Assembly: GCF_019232825.1 (NCBI RefSeq)
Contig: NZ_JAFAND010000117.1
Coordinates: 19,507-83,506, forward strand
Length of the DNA: 64,000 bases
Direction of reading: 5' to 3'
Source: Paludibacterium sp.
GTDB taxonomy: Bacteria > Pseudomonadota > Gammaproteobacteria > Burkholderiales > Chromobacteriaceae
Positions 55,548 through 64,000 of the stretch are shown here, piece after piece. The position numbers and the translations under genes are program-made. Under the pieces are notes generated by a model, which worked only from the letters and a program-made list of their open reading frames with translations, made no database searches and was not told the origin of the DNA. Numbering within the stretch: position 1 is the first letter of the stretch; the number at the start of each line of letters is the position of its first letter.

Positions 55548-55718
55548 CGGGAAACCCATCCATTAGAATGTGCTCATACTGACAGCCGGACATGCGCGCG
55601 GACAGAACCACCTTGCGACAAGCCGAGGGGGCCACTCCCGCCCCGACGCGCGTAGATTTTTCCCCCTTTGCGCGCCAAAGCGCCGATAATGCCGACTCAC
55701 CCACGCGAGAGCCTCATC

Positions 55719-56321
55719 ATGACATTTGAAGCCTTGACCGACCGGGACTATCAGCGCCTGGCCGATACCCTGGCCCGGTTCAGCGATCAGGACTGCATGA
55801 ACCTCGAGCAACTGGACGGCTTTTTCACCGCGCTGCTATGCGGCCCGATGCCGGTCAAGCCGACGGAATGCCTGCAGATCATTCTGGGCGAGGCTTTCGA
55901 CGACGAGGCCGCTTTTCCGGGCAACCAGGCGCTGGAGCGTTTCGCCAGCCTCTTGATGCGTCACTGGCTGGAGATCGCGCGCACGCTGAAGGAAGAGCTG
56001 CCGTTCCACCCTTGGCTCGATGCCGACGAGCACGGCGTGTTCCGCGGCAACGACTGGGCACGGGGCTTCGTCGAGGGCATGCAGTTGGACTACGACGACT
56101 GGGGGCCGTTGCTGGACGACCCCGCGCAGGCGGAGCTGTTGGCGCCGATCATGGCGCTGGCCTTCGAGGGGCAAGAGGACGAGGACATGCAGGATTATCT
56201 GCGTGAGATCAGCCCGGAACAACGCGCCGACTGGCTCACGGCCATCACGCCCAACATCGCCGCCATCCATCGACACTTCGCCCGGCTGCGCGCGGAGCTC
56301 GAAACCGGCGGCGAGGACTAA
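55719..56321 (+). CDS. UPF0149 (YecA/YgfB)-family protein
   Basis: 200 residues from ATG 55719. Opens LTDRDYQRLADTLARFSDQDCMNLEQLDGFFTALLCGP, the UPF0149 hallmark; the middle has WARGFVEGMQLDYDDWGPLL. There is no C-terminal SEC-C zinc motif. Function unknown. Its stop overlaps the stop of the convergent gene by 4 nt. Confidence 0.88.
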   Translation: MTFEALTDRDYQRLADTLARFSDQDCMNLEQLDGFFTALLCGPMPVKPTECLQIILGEAFDDEAAFPGNQALERFASLLMRHWLEIARTLKEELPFHPWLDADEHGVFRGNDWARGFVEGMQLDYDDWGPLLDDPAQAELLAPIMALAFEGQEDEDMQDYLREISPEQRADWLTAITPNIAAIHRHFARLRAELETGGED

Positions 56322-57100
56322 GGCAGCGTGCCGCGCTGGTAGATCTGTTCGCGCGTATCGCTGACCAGACGATTGAACTCCCCCGTGCGGCGCAGCTGCT
56401 GCAAACCCAGGTTGAAACGCCGCACGAGCTCGGCTGCTTGCGGCTGCCCTTTCCAGATCACCACATGCATGGGCGCACTCCAAAACGGCGTGCCCTGCAT
56501 TTCGATCTGCTGACGTTGCCCGGCGCTGAATGCTTGCATCAGCAGCATCGCGCCGACCTCGGCATCGATCGGAAACAGGTCCAAATGACCAGCCATCAGC
56601 TTGCGAAAATTCGCCACGTCGTCCGGCGCGGTTTCAACCTTCAGCACGCCCGCTTGCTGCAACTGGGCAAACTCGTCCGAATACGTATTGCCGGTGGTGG
56701 CCCCGATGCGATAGCCGGCCAGATCGCGCAATTGCTGCCATTTCACCGGATGGTCCTTGCGCTGAAAAAACACCATGCGCAGATTCATTACCGGATCGGT
56801 ATACAGCAGGTCACGCTGACGCTCGGGCGTCTTGGCCCAGCCCAGGCTGCCGTCGACGGCGCCGGTTCGCGCCGACTGCAAGGTGCGGTTATTGGGAAAA
56901 AATACATAACGCACTTGCACGTTTTGCAGCTTGAACGCCTCGGTCACCACGCGCGAGAGCACGCCGAAACCTGGGAGCCGCTCACTGACATAGGGAGGGT
57001 ATTCATCGTTAGACAGCACGACGTTCATCGTGCTTTGCGCCTGACAAAACGCGCTGGCCAACAACAGCGCGCACGATAGCGCCCGGCGGATCCGGTACAT
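56318..57100 (-). CDS. Periplasmic solute-binding protein, family 3-like
   Basis: 260 residues from ATG 57100 (site GAGGTTAAC). Signal peptide ends about FCQAQS. The two-lobed binding fold shows as STMNVVLSNDEYPPYVSERLPGFGVLSRVVTEAF, DGSLGWAKTPERQRDLLYTDPV and GYRIGATTGNTYSDEF. It is not next to any ABC permease, so it may be a sensor part or a solitary binding protein. Ligand unknown, probably amino-acid-like. Confidence 0.85.
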   Translation of the reverse strand: MYRIRRALSCALLLASAFCQAQSTMNVVLSNDEYPPYVSERLPGFGVLSRVVTEAFKLQNVQVRYVFFPNNRTLQSARTGAVDGSLGWAKTPERQRDLLYTDPVMNLRMVFFQRKDHPVKWQQLRDLAGYRIGATTGNTYSDEFAQLQQAGVLKVETAPDDVANFRKLMAGHLDLFPIDAEVGAMLLMQAFSAGQRQQIEMQGTPFWSAPMHVVIWKGQPQAAELVRRFNLGLQQLRRTGEFNRLVSDTREQIYQRGTLP

Positions 57101-57217
57101 AGTTGTTAACCTCGTCGGATTGGGATCCACTGCGATCAAGTTGAATTAAAGCAAGCCCCACGCATAGGCCATCTGGTAAATTTATCATAATCCATCGAGA
57201 GACACCTCGCGCGCATC

Positions 57218-57781
57218 ATGCACTACTCTGCCTTACTCGCCACTTACGGTTACTGGGCCGTCTTCATCGGCTGCTTGCTCGAGGGCGAAACCATTCTGAT
57301 CCTCGCCGGCTTCGCCGCGCATCAAGGCTATCTGTCGTTTCCGCTGGTAACGGCGCTGGCCTTCATTGCCGGCAGCCTCGGGGACTTACTGTTCTTTCTG
57401 CTAGGCAAAACGCTGGGACCGAAGCTGATCGCGCGCTTCCCCGCGCTCGCGGCCAAGGTGGACCCGGTCAATGCGCTGCTGTTGCGCTACCAGCGCGGCA
57501 TCATCGTCGCGATTCGCTTCATGTATGGCCTGCGCATCGCCGGGCCGATCATCATCGGCGCCAGCGGCGTGCCGGTCGTGCGCTTCATGCTGTACAACAT
57601 GCTCGGCGCCGCCATCTGGGCGCCGCTGGTCGGCGGGGTCGGCTATCTGTTCGGCAAGGCGGCGCACCGGCTGTTTACCGATCTGCGTCACTATCAATGG
57701 GTGGCGGTGCTGGCGCTTCTGGCGCTGGTGTGGGGCTGGCACGGCTGGCGTCAATGGAGGCGCCGCCGCGCCAAAAAGTGA
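57218..57781 (+). CDS. DedA/SNARE-associated-family membrane protein
   Basis: 187 residues with about five hydrophobic segments. EGETILILAGFAAHQGYL and the arginine motif RYQRGIIVAIRFMYGLRIAGPIIIGASG, with GAAIWAPLVGGVGYLFG, are typical. DedA proteins act as lipid scramblases/undecaprenyl phosphate translocases in the inner membrane and support pH and antibiotic tolerance. Confidence 0.9.
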   Translation: MHYSALLATYGYWAVFIGCLLEGETILILAGFAAHQGYLSFPLVTALAFIAGSLGDLLFFLLGKTLGPKLIARFPALAAKVDPVNALLLRYQRGIIVAIRFMYGLRIAGPIIIGASGVPVVRFMLYNMLGAAIWAPLVGGVGYLFGKAAHRLFTDLRHYQWVAVLALLALVWGWHGWRQWRRRRAKK

Positions 57782-57796
57782 GTCCGCGCGCGGCAG

Positions 57797-58213
57797 TCAG
57801 TTGCGGAACTTGTCGTGGCAGGCCTTGCAGGACTGCTGCACCTCGCGGAAGCCCGCGCGCACCAGCGCCACGTCGGCGGCCGCGGCGAGTTGATTGAGCT
57901 TGCTCACCTTGCCCTCAAAGTCGTCGGACGCCTGTTTGAACCCTTGCGGATTGCTCCAGATCTCAGACCGGGTGTCACTGGTTTTGCTGTCGGCAGGGAA
58001 ATACTGCCATGGCGCATGCGCCTCGGCCGCGAGGGACTTGGCGGCGGCGGCGAATTGCGCACGGTCGAAATTGCCGGCATTGAGCTGCTTGTTCATGCTC
58101 CCAAGCGCTTGCTTGTAATGCTTGAACACCGCGCGGCGCTCGCTGGCCGGACCGGCGGCGAATGCGCTGGCGGTGGCGAGCAGCAGCGCGGCGATCAGGA
58201 CGGACTTGTTCAT
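57797..58213 (-). CDS. Cytochrome c', class II
   Basis: 138 residues. Signal peptide about residues 1-20 (LLLATASAFAAG). The C-terminal haem site CKACH at residues 131-135 is the class II position, with a four-helix-bundle body. Members bind NO or act in electron transfer in the periplasm. Alone here, tail to tail with the DedA gene. Confidence 0.9.
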   Translation of the reverse strand: MNKSVLIAALLLATASAFAAGPASERRAVFKHYKQALGSMNKQLNAGNFDRAQFAAAAKSLAAEAHAPWQYFPADSKTSDTRSEIWSNPQGFKQASDDFEGKVSKLNQLAAAADVALVRAGFREVQQSCKACHDKFRN

Positions 58214-58330
58214 CAGACTGACTCCATGACGTTACGATAATTTGGCTACGCCATACTAGCCTGGCTGGCTTAACCCGGCATTAATCGCGCCGACAGGCGG
58301 ATAGCAGCCTCGCCATCCCCACCTCGATGT

Positions 58331-59479
58331 TCAGCCGCTCACCACGCAGTTCCGACCGCTGCTTTTGGCGAGATACATGGCCTTGTCCGACCGGTCAATG
58401 GCCGCCATGACCGAACTTTCTCCCAAATAACATTCGGCAACGCCAATGCTGACCGTGATGTGAATCACCCCCTCTTGGTAATGGACCGATATCTGCGCCA
58501 CTTCCTTTCGTAAGTCCTCCGCCAGCGCCATGGCATCGCCTTTTGTGCAGTTGGGCAGGATCACGACGAATTCTTCACCGCCATAGCGGCCCAGAGCATC
58601 CGATTTTCTGAGGCGCCGCGCAACGCATTGTACGGTGGCCCGGATGACGGCATCCCCGGCAAAGTGTCCGAAACGGTCGTTCACGCTCTTGAAATGATCC
58701 AGATCGATGAACAGGACACTGGTTGGCGCCTGGGTGCGGTGTTGGAGCAGCATCAGCTTTTCTCCGGCCGCAATCAGGTAGCGACGATTCAGGCATCCCG
58801 TCAGCGGGTCGCTCTGGGCAGCTTCTTGCAAGGCCGCTTGCGATCCGGTGATGTACCGGTAAAGAAAAAAGAACAGCAGCCCAAAGGACAGCACGGTGGC
58901 GAAAATCACCGCGACCGACAAAACAAAAACAATGTGATAGCGCGCATTGTTTTGCCGGTCGAGGTCATCGGCCTGCGCAACATTGAAAACATAGTGTCTG
59001 GACAGTGCCGCAGTGACGTTGTCCGAGGCATGCGGCGCATCATTGAGCAACGCTTCGTTCGCGAGTGCCCTCTTGCCGGCCATCTCCAGCGTCATGATGC
59101 GGTGAAGGCTGGCACGATAGACCTCCAAGGCCTGGATGTCCTGAACCAGCAATCTCCTGTCTTCGATGCTCAAATCGTCATGCCTGCGGTAATCCGCCAT
59201 GGACTGGTCAAACAGCAGTTCCGCATCGGCGATTTGCACAAGCGCATTTTGACGCTGGAGGGTGGAGGGTAAATACATGAAACGCCAGATATTGGCCCGC
59301 ATATTGCTCACAGCATGCCTGGCATCGTTCATGCTTTTCAGGCGCGGAAGGATATTGCGCGAAATGTAATGAAGGCGCGCCTGAGACTTGCTCAGCTCCC
59401 AAACACCGAACCCCCCTACAAATAGCATTCCGGCAAGCGCCAGCGCCAGCGTGATGACTAGGCGTTTCGAGATTGGCAT
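58331..59479 (-). CDS. Diguanylate cyclase with 4HB-type sensor
   Basis: 382 residues. Membrane helix about 7-27, a periplasmic four-helix-bundle sensor (to about 180), a second helix (VLSVAVIFATVLSFGLLFFFLY), then a GGDEF domain with GRYGGEEF. The inhibitory I-site RKSD (RxxD) stands five residues before it, so feedback by cyclic di-GMP is expected. It makes c-di-GMP from two GTP, a signal that opposes flagellar swimming, relevant to the flagellar genes in this window. Confidence 0.93.
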   Translation of the reverse strand: MPISKRLVITLALALAGMLFVGGFGVWELSKSQARLHYISRNILPRLKSMNDARHAVSNMRANIWRFMYLPSTLQRQNALVQIADAELLFDQSMADYRRHDDLSIEDRRLLVQDIQALEVYRASLHRIMTLEMAGKRALANEALLNDAPHASDNVTAALSRHYVFNVAQADDLDRQNNARYHIVFVLSVAVIFATVLSFGLLFFFLYRYITGSQAALQEAAQSDPLTGCLNRRYLIAAGEKLMLLQHRTQAPTSVLFIDLDHFKSVNDRFGHFAGDAVIRATVQCVARRLRKSDALGRYGGEEFVVILPNCTKGDAMALAEDLRKEVAQISVHYQEGVIHITVSIGVAECYLGESSVMAAIDRSDKAMYLAKSSGRNCVVSG

Positions 59480-59608
59480 GAGACACCACCCGGCCTTTGA
59501 GTTTTTTTTATTCTAGCTTGAATCCATACAAAGGCGATTTTCCCAAACCTGCCCCCCGCGAACCGATCGACATGGAATAGGGGCATTCATCAGACGCGCA
59601 AAGAGAAA

Positions 59609-59641
59609 CACCCCCGGCAGGCATGACGCCTGTCGGGGGTG
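59609..59641. terminator. Long hairpin downstream of speC
   Basis: CACCCCCGGCAGGC (59609-59622) pairs with GCCTGTCGGGGGTG (59628-59641), 14 bp with one wobble. The T-run on the minus strand is weak. It follows the stronger terminator and may act as a back-up. Confidence 0.7.
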
Positions 59642-59661
59642 CAACGACCAGCGCGACAACG

Positions 59662-59688
59662 AAAAAACGGCCGGAAAACCCGGCCGTT
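59662..59688 (-). terminator. Rho-independent terminator of speC
   Basis: AACGGCCGG (59666-59674) pairs with CCGGCCGTT (59680-59688). Minus-strand T-run at 59662-59667. Located 20 nt after the speC stop. Confidence 0.92.
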
Positions 59689-59708
59689 GTTGACGACTGA
59701 CGCAGCGA

Positions 59709-61871
59709 TTACTTGTTCAGCATGTAACCGTAAGCGCGCTTGCGGCCGTCTTCGTCTTCTTGGATGTACACGCCTTGCAGTTCCGGCGAGAAGCCCGGCA
59801 GCAGATTGATGCCTTCTTCCAGCGCCAGGAAGTACTTCAGCGCGGCACCGCCCCACACTTCGCCCGGCACCATGCACAGCACGCCCGGCGGGTACGGCAG
59901 CGCGCCTTCGGCGGCGATGCGGCCTTCCGACTTGTCCAGCGCGATCAACTCGACGTTGCCGCGAACGAATTCGATGTTGGCGTCTTGCGGATTCTTCACG
60001 ACCTTCGGCAGGTGCGACTTGCGGAACATTTCCTTCTGCAGCTGCTTCACGTCACGGCTGACGTACAGGTTGTGCATTTCTTGGCACAGCTGACGGATGG
60101 TGTAGCCGCGATAGCGCGCTTCGTTGTTGGCGTAAACGGTCGGCAGAACTTCCGACAGCGGCGCGTCTTCGTCCAGATAGCGTTCGAAGCGGGCGATCAG
60201 CGCCACCAGGTGCTGCATCTTGCCCATGTCTTCGGCCGGGGTCAGCAGGAACAGGATCGAGTTCAGGTCGCACTTTTCCGGCACGATGTTGTTTTCGCGC
60301 AGGAAGTTGGCCAGGATGGTGGCCGGCACGCCGAATTCGGTGTACTTGCCGGTCGCGGCATCGATACCCGGGGTGGTCAGCAGCAGTTTGCAAGGATCAA
60401 CGAAGTACTGGCCCTTTTCGTAGCCTTCGAACGCGTGCCACTTCTGGCCCGGTTGGAATTCGAAGAAGCGCAGATCGTTGGCCATCGCTTCGGTGTCGTG
60501 GTCTTGCCACTTCTTGCCATCGACTTCAACCGGAACGAACGGACGGATGTGCTTGCAGGTCTCGAGCAGCATCTTGCGGGTTTCGATACCGATCTTCACG
60601 CAGTCGGCCCACAGTTTGCGGCCCAGTTCGCCTTCGTGCATCTTGGCGTTGACGTCAAGCGCGGCAAACAGCGCGTAGAACGGGCTGGTGGAAGCGTGCA
60701 GCATGAAGGCGTTGTTGAAGCGCTTGTGGTTGCAGTAGCGCTTCTGACCCTTGATGTGACGGTCCTTCTTGTGGATCTGCGACGTTTGCGAGAAGCCGGC
60801 TTGTTGCTTGTGAACCGACTGGGTCACGATGATGCCGGGGTCCTTTTCGGTCAGATCGAGCAGCAGCGGCGAGCAGTCCTTCATCATCGGGATGAATTGC
60901 TCGTAGCCGACCCAAGCCGAGTCGAACAGGATGTAGTCGCACAGGTGGCCGATCTTGTCGACAACTTGGCGAGCATTGTAGATGGTGCCGTCGTAGGTGC
61001 CGAGCTGAATGATGGCCAGACGGAACGGACGTTCTTCCTTGGCGCGTTCCGGCGCCACTTCGGCGATTTGCCCACGCAGGTATTCTTCGTCGAAGCAATG
61101 CGCGTCGATGCCGCCGATGAAGCCGAACGGGTTACGCGCGGTTTCCAGGTACACCGGGGTCGCGCCGGCTTGGATCAAGGCGCCGTGGTGGTTGGACTTG
61201 TGGTTGTTGCGGTCGAACAGCACCAGGTCGCCACGTGCCAGCAGGGCGTTACATACCACCTTGTTGGAGGCGGAAGTGCCGTTCAGAACGAAATAGGTCT
61301 TGTCGGCGTTGTACACCTTGGCGGCGTAGGCTTGCGCATCGTGCGGCGCGCCTTCGTGAATCAGCAGGTCGCCGAGCTTCACGTCGGCGTTGCACAGGTC
61401 GGCGCGGAACAGGGTTTCGCCGAAGAATTCGAAGAATTGACGGCCGGCCGGATGCTTACGGAAGAACTGGCCACCTTGGTGTCCCGGGCAGTCGAAGGCC
61501 GAGTTGCCCATTTCGACATACTGCTTGAGCATGCCGAAGAACGGCGGGAACAGGCTGGCTTCGTACTTGGTCAGCGCGGTTTCCACTTGACGGCCGTAGT
61601 GCACGGCGGATTGCTTGCCCAGCTCGATAACGCCATTGATGCGCTTGAGCACGTCGGCGGCCAGCTTCTCGTGACAGCCGGTCACGACGAACACCGGAAT
61701 CTCCAGACCCTTGGCAGCCAGGTCGCCGATACGGCCGGCAGCGACATCTTCCATGCCCAGGACAATGGCGCCCACGTCGGTAAAATCGGTTTCCGCCAGG
61801 TTAACCAGCGCACGCGTGGTCTCGAAGCAAGTCGAGGGCGCCGAACCTACCGCTACTTTCAAATAAGTCAT
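59709..61871 (-). CDS. speC: Ornithine decarboxylase (PLP-dependent)
   Basis: 720 residues from ATG 61871 (site AGGATAAAC), the length of biosynthetic ODC. N-terminal wing domain to about residue 105; PLP domain with the lysine in QSVHKQQAGFSQTSQIHKKD and the motif DRNNHKSNHHGALIQAGATPVYLE; C-terminal domain with ALPYPPGVLCMVPGEVWGG. It makes putrescine from ornithine. End wording EDEDGRKRAYGYMLNK is closer to SpeC than SpeF in my memory. The frame stays open for 64 more codons upstream of this ATG, to 62063. The 770-nt gap before it may be a leader. Confidence 0.92.
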   Translation of the reverse strand: MTYLKVAVGSAPSTCFETTRALVNLAETDFTDVGAIVLGMEDVAAGRIGDLAAKGLEIPVFVVTGCHEKLAADVLKRINGVIELGKQSAVHYGRQVETALTKYEASLFPPFFGMLKQYVEMGNSAFDCPGHQGGQFFRKHPAGRQFFEFFGETLFRADLCNADVKLGDLLIHEGAPHDAQAYAAKVYNADKTYFVLNGTSASNKVVCNALLARGDLVLFDRNNHKSNHHGALIQAGATPVYLETARNPFGFIGGIDAHCFDEEYLRGQIAEVAPERAKEERPFRLAIIQLGTYDGTIYNARQVVDKIGHLCDYILFDSAWVGYEQFIPMMKDCSPLLLDLTEKDPGIIVTQSVHKQQAGFSQTSQIHKKDRHIKGQKRYCNHKRFNNAFMLHASTSPFYALFAALDVNAKMHEGELGRKLWADCVKIGIETRKMLLETCKHIRPFVPVEVDGKKWQDHDTEAMANDLRFFEFQPGQKWHAFEGYEKGQYFVDPCKLLLTTPGIDAATGKYTEFGVPATILANFLRENNIVPEKCDLNSILFLLTPAEDMGKMQHLVALIARFERYLDEDAPLSEVLPTVYANNEARYRGYTIRQLCQEMHNLYVSRDVKQLQKEMFRKSHLPKVVKNPQDANIEFVRGNVELIALDKSEGRIAAEGALPYPPGVLCMVPGEVWGGAALKYFLALEEGINLLPGFSPELQGVYIQEDEDGRKRAYGYMLNK

Positions 61872-62645
61872 GTTTATCCTACCTTGGGTTGGAGAGCGAC
61901 CGATCGATCGGACGACCGCGCGGGAGGCTCTTTCAAAATAAACTGGCGCTATAGCGACAACAGATCGCATTACAGGCCGGCCGGTTTTCAGGTTCGCAAC
62001 GTTTATCGTGGCGCGCTCCGAGAAAAGCGCTGGATCGATCGCGAGCAGTATCGACTGCGACACGCGAAACGAAGCATCTATGGGGTAGATTTTATATCAG
62101 CGTTCGCTTGACTGATTTCTTTGGCGAGAACCGGAAATATATCCGTGCGACACGGCAACTCCGGAAATTCCCATACCTCTAAACGTCCCGGCAACGGCCT
62201 GGCGCCGTCAGGAAATCATTTGACGGGCGGTAGGCGCTTCGGTCTCTTTCCGCGAGGAAAGCTTAGGAGAAAATAGGTTGTTTAAGCCTATACGACGGCG
62301 CCCATTATTCTATAGAACAATTTGTTTTTGTTTGATTTTCGACAAATAGCCCCATGGCTAAATTTTGAGATATGGAAGTGATTTTTCATATTTGCGACAT
62401 GCCATGACATTTGCAAATAATTACCCGTATCTTCTCGTTAGCCGCTCTATTTCCAATAATGCTTTTAACCGGCTAATATTTCACCCCCACCCGCGCCAGA
62501 TCATTCCCACTCCGCATCCCCCCTCCTGGCAGGCCTCAAGACAATCGATTGCCCTGCGCATGTCTAAGGCATATCAGTTGGCCTTTTTGTGCCATAGAAG
62601 GTTAAAATCCCTCTCTTCCTCTACCGACACACCCACAGCATTCCG
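61872..62645. other. Long intergenic region between speC and the MFS gene
   Basis: 774 nt between divergent genes, AT-rich in 62280-62470. Contains CCGATCGATCGG (61900-61911 or one base lower), hairpins CCGTCA/TGACGG (62205-62210, 62221-62226) and CTTTCC/GGAAAG (62246-62251, 62256-62261), and a candidate upstream peptide (62288-62389). No larger gene is convincing. Promoters for both genes should lie here; I cannot place them with confidence. Confidence 0.6.
62288..62389 (-). CDS. Candidate leader peptide upstream of speC
   Basis: 33 codons, MKNHFHISKFSHGAICRKSN with a lysine-rich end; two ATGs upstream are also in frame and add up to 7 codons. The site is weak. The stretch HISKFSH is like HIMKFAH in the SpeFL arrest peptide that controls speF in enterobacteria, as I remember it, but the effector end (FxFFNAR) of SpeFL is missing. 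It is in the AT-rich part of the leader. Treat as a hypothesis. Confidence 0.25.
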   Translation of the reverse strand: MKNHFHISKFSHGAICRKSNKNKLFYRIMGAVV

Positions 62646-63857
62646 ATGCCCACTTCCCCCGCGCCGGCACGGCGCATACTGCCCTACTTTCTCGCCAGCC
62701 AAAGCTGCTCCACGCTGTCGTATCAAATGCTGGCCGTGGCGTTTGGCTGGCAGGTCTACGCCTTGGCGCACAGCGTGTTCTATCTCGGATTGATCGGTCT
62801 CGCGCAATTCACGCCGCAGCTCGCGCTCACGCTGATCGTCGGCCAAGCCGCGGACCGCTTTGACCGGCGCCGCATCGCGCAATGCGCGCAACTCGCACAG
62901 GTGGCGGGCGCGTTCACGCTCGCGCTGGCTTGTCTGACCGATCATCAGAGCCTGGCATTGATCTTCGGCTGCGCGATGCTGACCGGTGCCGCGCGGGCGT
63001 TCGAAAGCCCCAGCATGCAATCGCTACTGCCGACGCTGGTGGAGGAAGGGCACCTGCCCAAGAGCCTGGCGATGGCCGCCTCGGCGCGGCAGACGGCGGT
63101 GATCGTCGGCCCGGCGGTGGGTGGGCTCGTGTTCGTATTGGGCGCGGCCAGCGTCTACCTGGCATGCGTGGCCGCTTACCTCTCGGCGGCGGGTTTGCTC
63201 TCGCGCCTGCCCGCCGGGGCGCGCGCGGCGAGCAAGGCGCCGATCTCCCTGCAATCCGCGCTGGCCGGCGTACATTTCATCCGCGAACGACCGGTGCTTT
63301 TCGGCGCCATTTCGCTCGACCTGTTCTCGGTGCTGCTGGGCGGCGCCACCGCCCTGCTGCCGGTCTACGCGCGCGACATCCTGCACACAGGCCCGTGGGG
63401 ATTGGGGCTGTTACGCGCCGCGCCGGCCATCGGCGCGCTCGGCATGTCGCTCTATCTGGCGCGCCATCCGCTGCACCGCCATGTCGGCCGCAAAATGGGC
63501 TGGGCCGTGGCGTTGTTTGGCGCAAGCACGATCGTCTTCGGCTTGTCGCGCTGGTTTGTGCCGTCTTTATTGTCGTTGGTGGTATTGGGCGCCAGCGACA
63601 TGGTCAGCGTGGTGGTGCGCTCGTCGCTGGTGCAGTTGGAAACGCCGGACGCCATGCGCGGCCGGGTCAGTGCCGTCAACTTCATCTTTATCGGCACCTC
63701 GAATCAATTGGGCGAGTTCGAGTCGGGCATCACCGCGGCCTGGTTCGGCACGGTGCCCGCCGTGGTGTTGGGCGGTATCGGCACGCTGGCGGTGGTGGCG
63801 CTATGGCGGCGCTGGTTCCCCGCGCTGTTCGCCCGCGACACGTTCAGCCAACACTAG
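62646..63857 (+). CDS. MFS transporter, enterobactin-exporter (EntS)-like group
   Basis: 403 residues, 12 hydrophobic helices. Loop 2-3 GQAADRFDRRRI and the SCSTLSYQMLAVAFGWQVYALAHS start are typical of MFS_3 proteins. No siderophore genes are adjacent, so its substrate is open. The ATG at 62646 has no strong site upstream. Divergent from speC. Confidence 0.85.
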   Translation: MPTSPAPARRILPYFLASQSCSTLSYQMLAVAFGWQVYALAHSVFYLGLIGLAQFTPQLALTLIVGQAADRFDRRRIAQCAQLAQVAGAFTLALACLTDHQSLALIFGCAMLTGAARAFESPSMQSLLPTLVEEGHLPKSLAMAASARQTAVIVGPAVGGLVFVLGAASVYLACVAAYLSAAGLLSRLPAGARAASKAPISLQSALAGVHFIRERPVLFGAISLDLFSVLLGGATALLPVYARDILHTGPWGLGLLRAAPAIGALGMSLYLARHPLHRHVGRKMGWAVALFGASTIVFGLSRWFVPSLLSLVVLGASDMVSVVVRSSLVQLETPDAMRGRVSAVNFIFIGTSNQLGEFESGITAAWFGTVPAVVLGGIGTLAVVALWRRWFPALFARDTFSQH

Positions 63858-63858
63858 G

Positions 63859-64000
63859 GCCTGTCTGCAAACTATTTGTGAACTGCGCTGGCCTGGTAAA
63901 TGGCCAGCCCTTCGGGGCCGGTATCAGCCGGCGCATCGCGTTGTCGCTTGCCCCTTGCAGTGAATGACACTGCGGCGGGACGCGCTTCTAGCGCTGCATC
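63859..64000. other. Unassigned non-coding end, possible repeat or element border
   Basis: Begins GGGCCTGTCTGCAAACTATT just after the MFS stop. No gene is recognisable. The wording and sharp onset suggest the edge of a dispersed repeat or insertion element, but the far end is outside the window and no terminal repeat can be checked. Confidence 0.25.

Noticed and set aside
59760..62111. Plus-strand open frame of 783 codons opposite speC
   Set aside because: It starts with TTG, has no ribosome binding site, and its residue pattern is the complement of a clear ODC gene. Long antisense frames are common in GC-rich DNA.
62365..62793. Plus-strand frame of 142 codons into the MFS gene
   Set aside because: Starts with TTG in AT-rich leader DNA and enters the MFS gene in the wrong frame.

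Overview
The window looks like chromosomal DNA of a motile, GC-rich, Gram-negative betaproteobacterium, most likely of the Neisseriales (Chromobacteriaceae type). This is inferred from gene content and protein resemblance, not from a marker gene: there is no rRNA or tRNA gene here. Nearly all of the sequence is tightly packed coding DNA with many 4-nt and 8-nt stop/start overlaps.

Layout. Positions 1-19900 carry housekeeping genes: the end of a TetR regulator with a sugar O-acetyltransferase, a metallophosphoesterase, an RluA-type pseudouridine synthase, hflX, an exporter with a divergent LysR regulator, aspA, a second LysR, an S66 peptidase, an ABC-F ATPase, an acyl-CoA-binding protein, the operon pepP-ubiH-ubiI-dsbC with a degenerate DsbC-like lipoprotein behind it, and yebC. 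Positions 19906-33386 are one long minus-strand flagellar block: a solo CheB methylesterase domain, a FleR/FlrC-type sigma-54 activator, fliEFGHIJK, then fliLMNOPQR. It encodes the MS ring, switch, export gate and ATPase, hook-length control and the control protein of the flagellar cascade. A second flagellar pair, flgP-flgT (37764-39713), encodes outer-membrane ring proteins known mainly from polar flagella. Between them lie a phosphatase, uvrB, pbpG and a small secreted protein. Positions 39800-46900 hold a metabolite exporter, gltX, an AraC regulator with an MFS drug transporter, an L,D-transpeptidase and rlmD.

From about 46930 to 49610 the DNA is visibly less GC-rich and has a long gene-poor stretch. 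It carries an 85-residue orphan gene with a folded leader and an AbiEi/AbiEii type IV toxin-antitoxin operon that continues into a third, unknown gene; this is the best candidate for an acquired island. Next to it is a Tat-exported papain-like protease. Positions 50300-59500 hold stress and envelope genes (VOC, GST, MscS, TetR, GNAT, DedA, cytochrome c', diguanylate cyclase), and the window ends with ornithine decarboxylase behind a 770-nt leader, an MFS exporter and an unassigned repeat-like border.

The points most worth a second look are: the DsbC-derived lipoprotein that has lost its CxxC; the third gene of the AbiE operon; a TetR operator and strong promoter that drive only about 100 nt to a terminator; the long ornithine decarboxylase leader with a possible upstream peptide; transcription terminators placed in front of pbpG and the next gene; and a family of REP/BIME-like palindromes at four intergenic sites.
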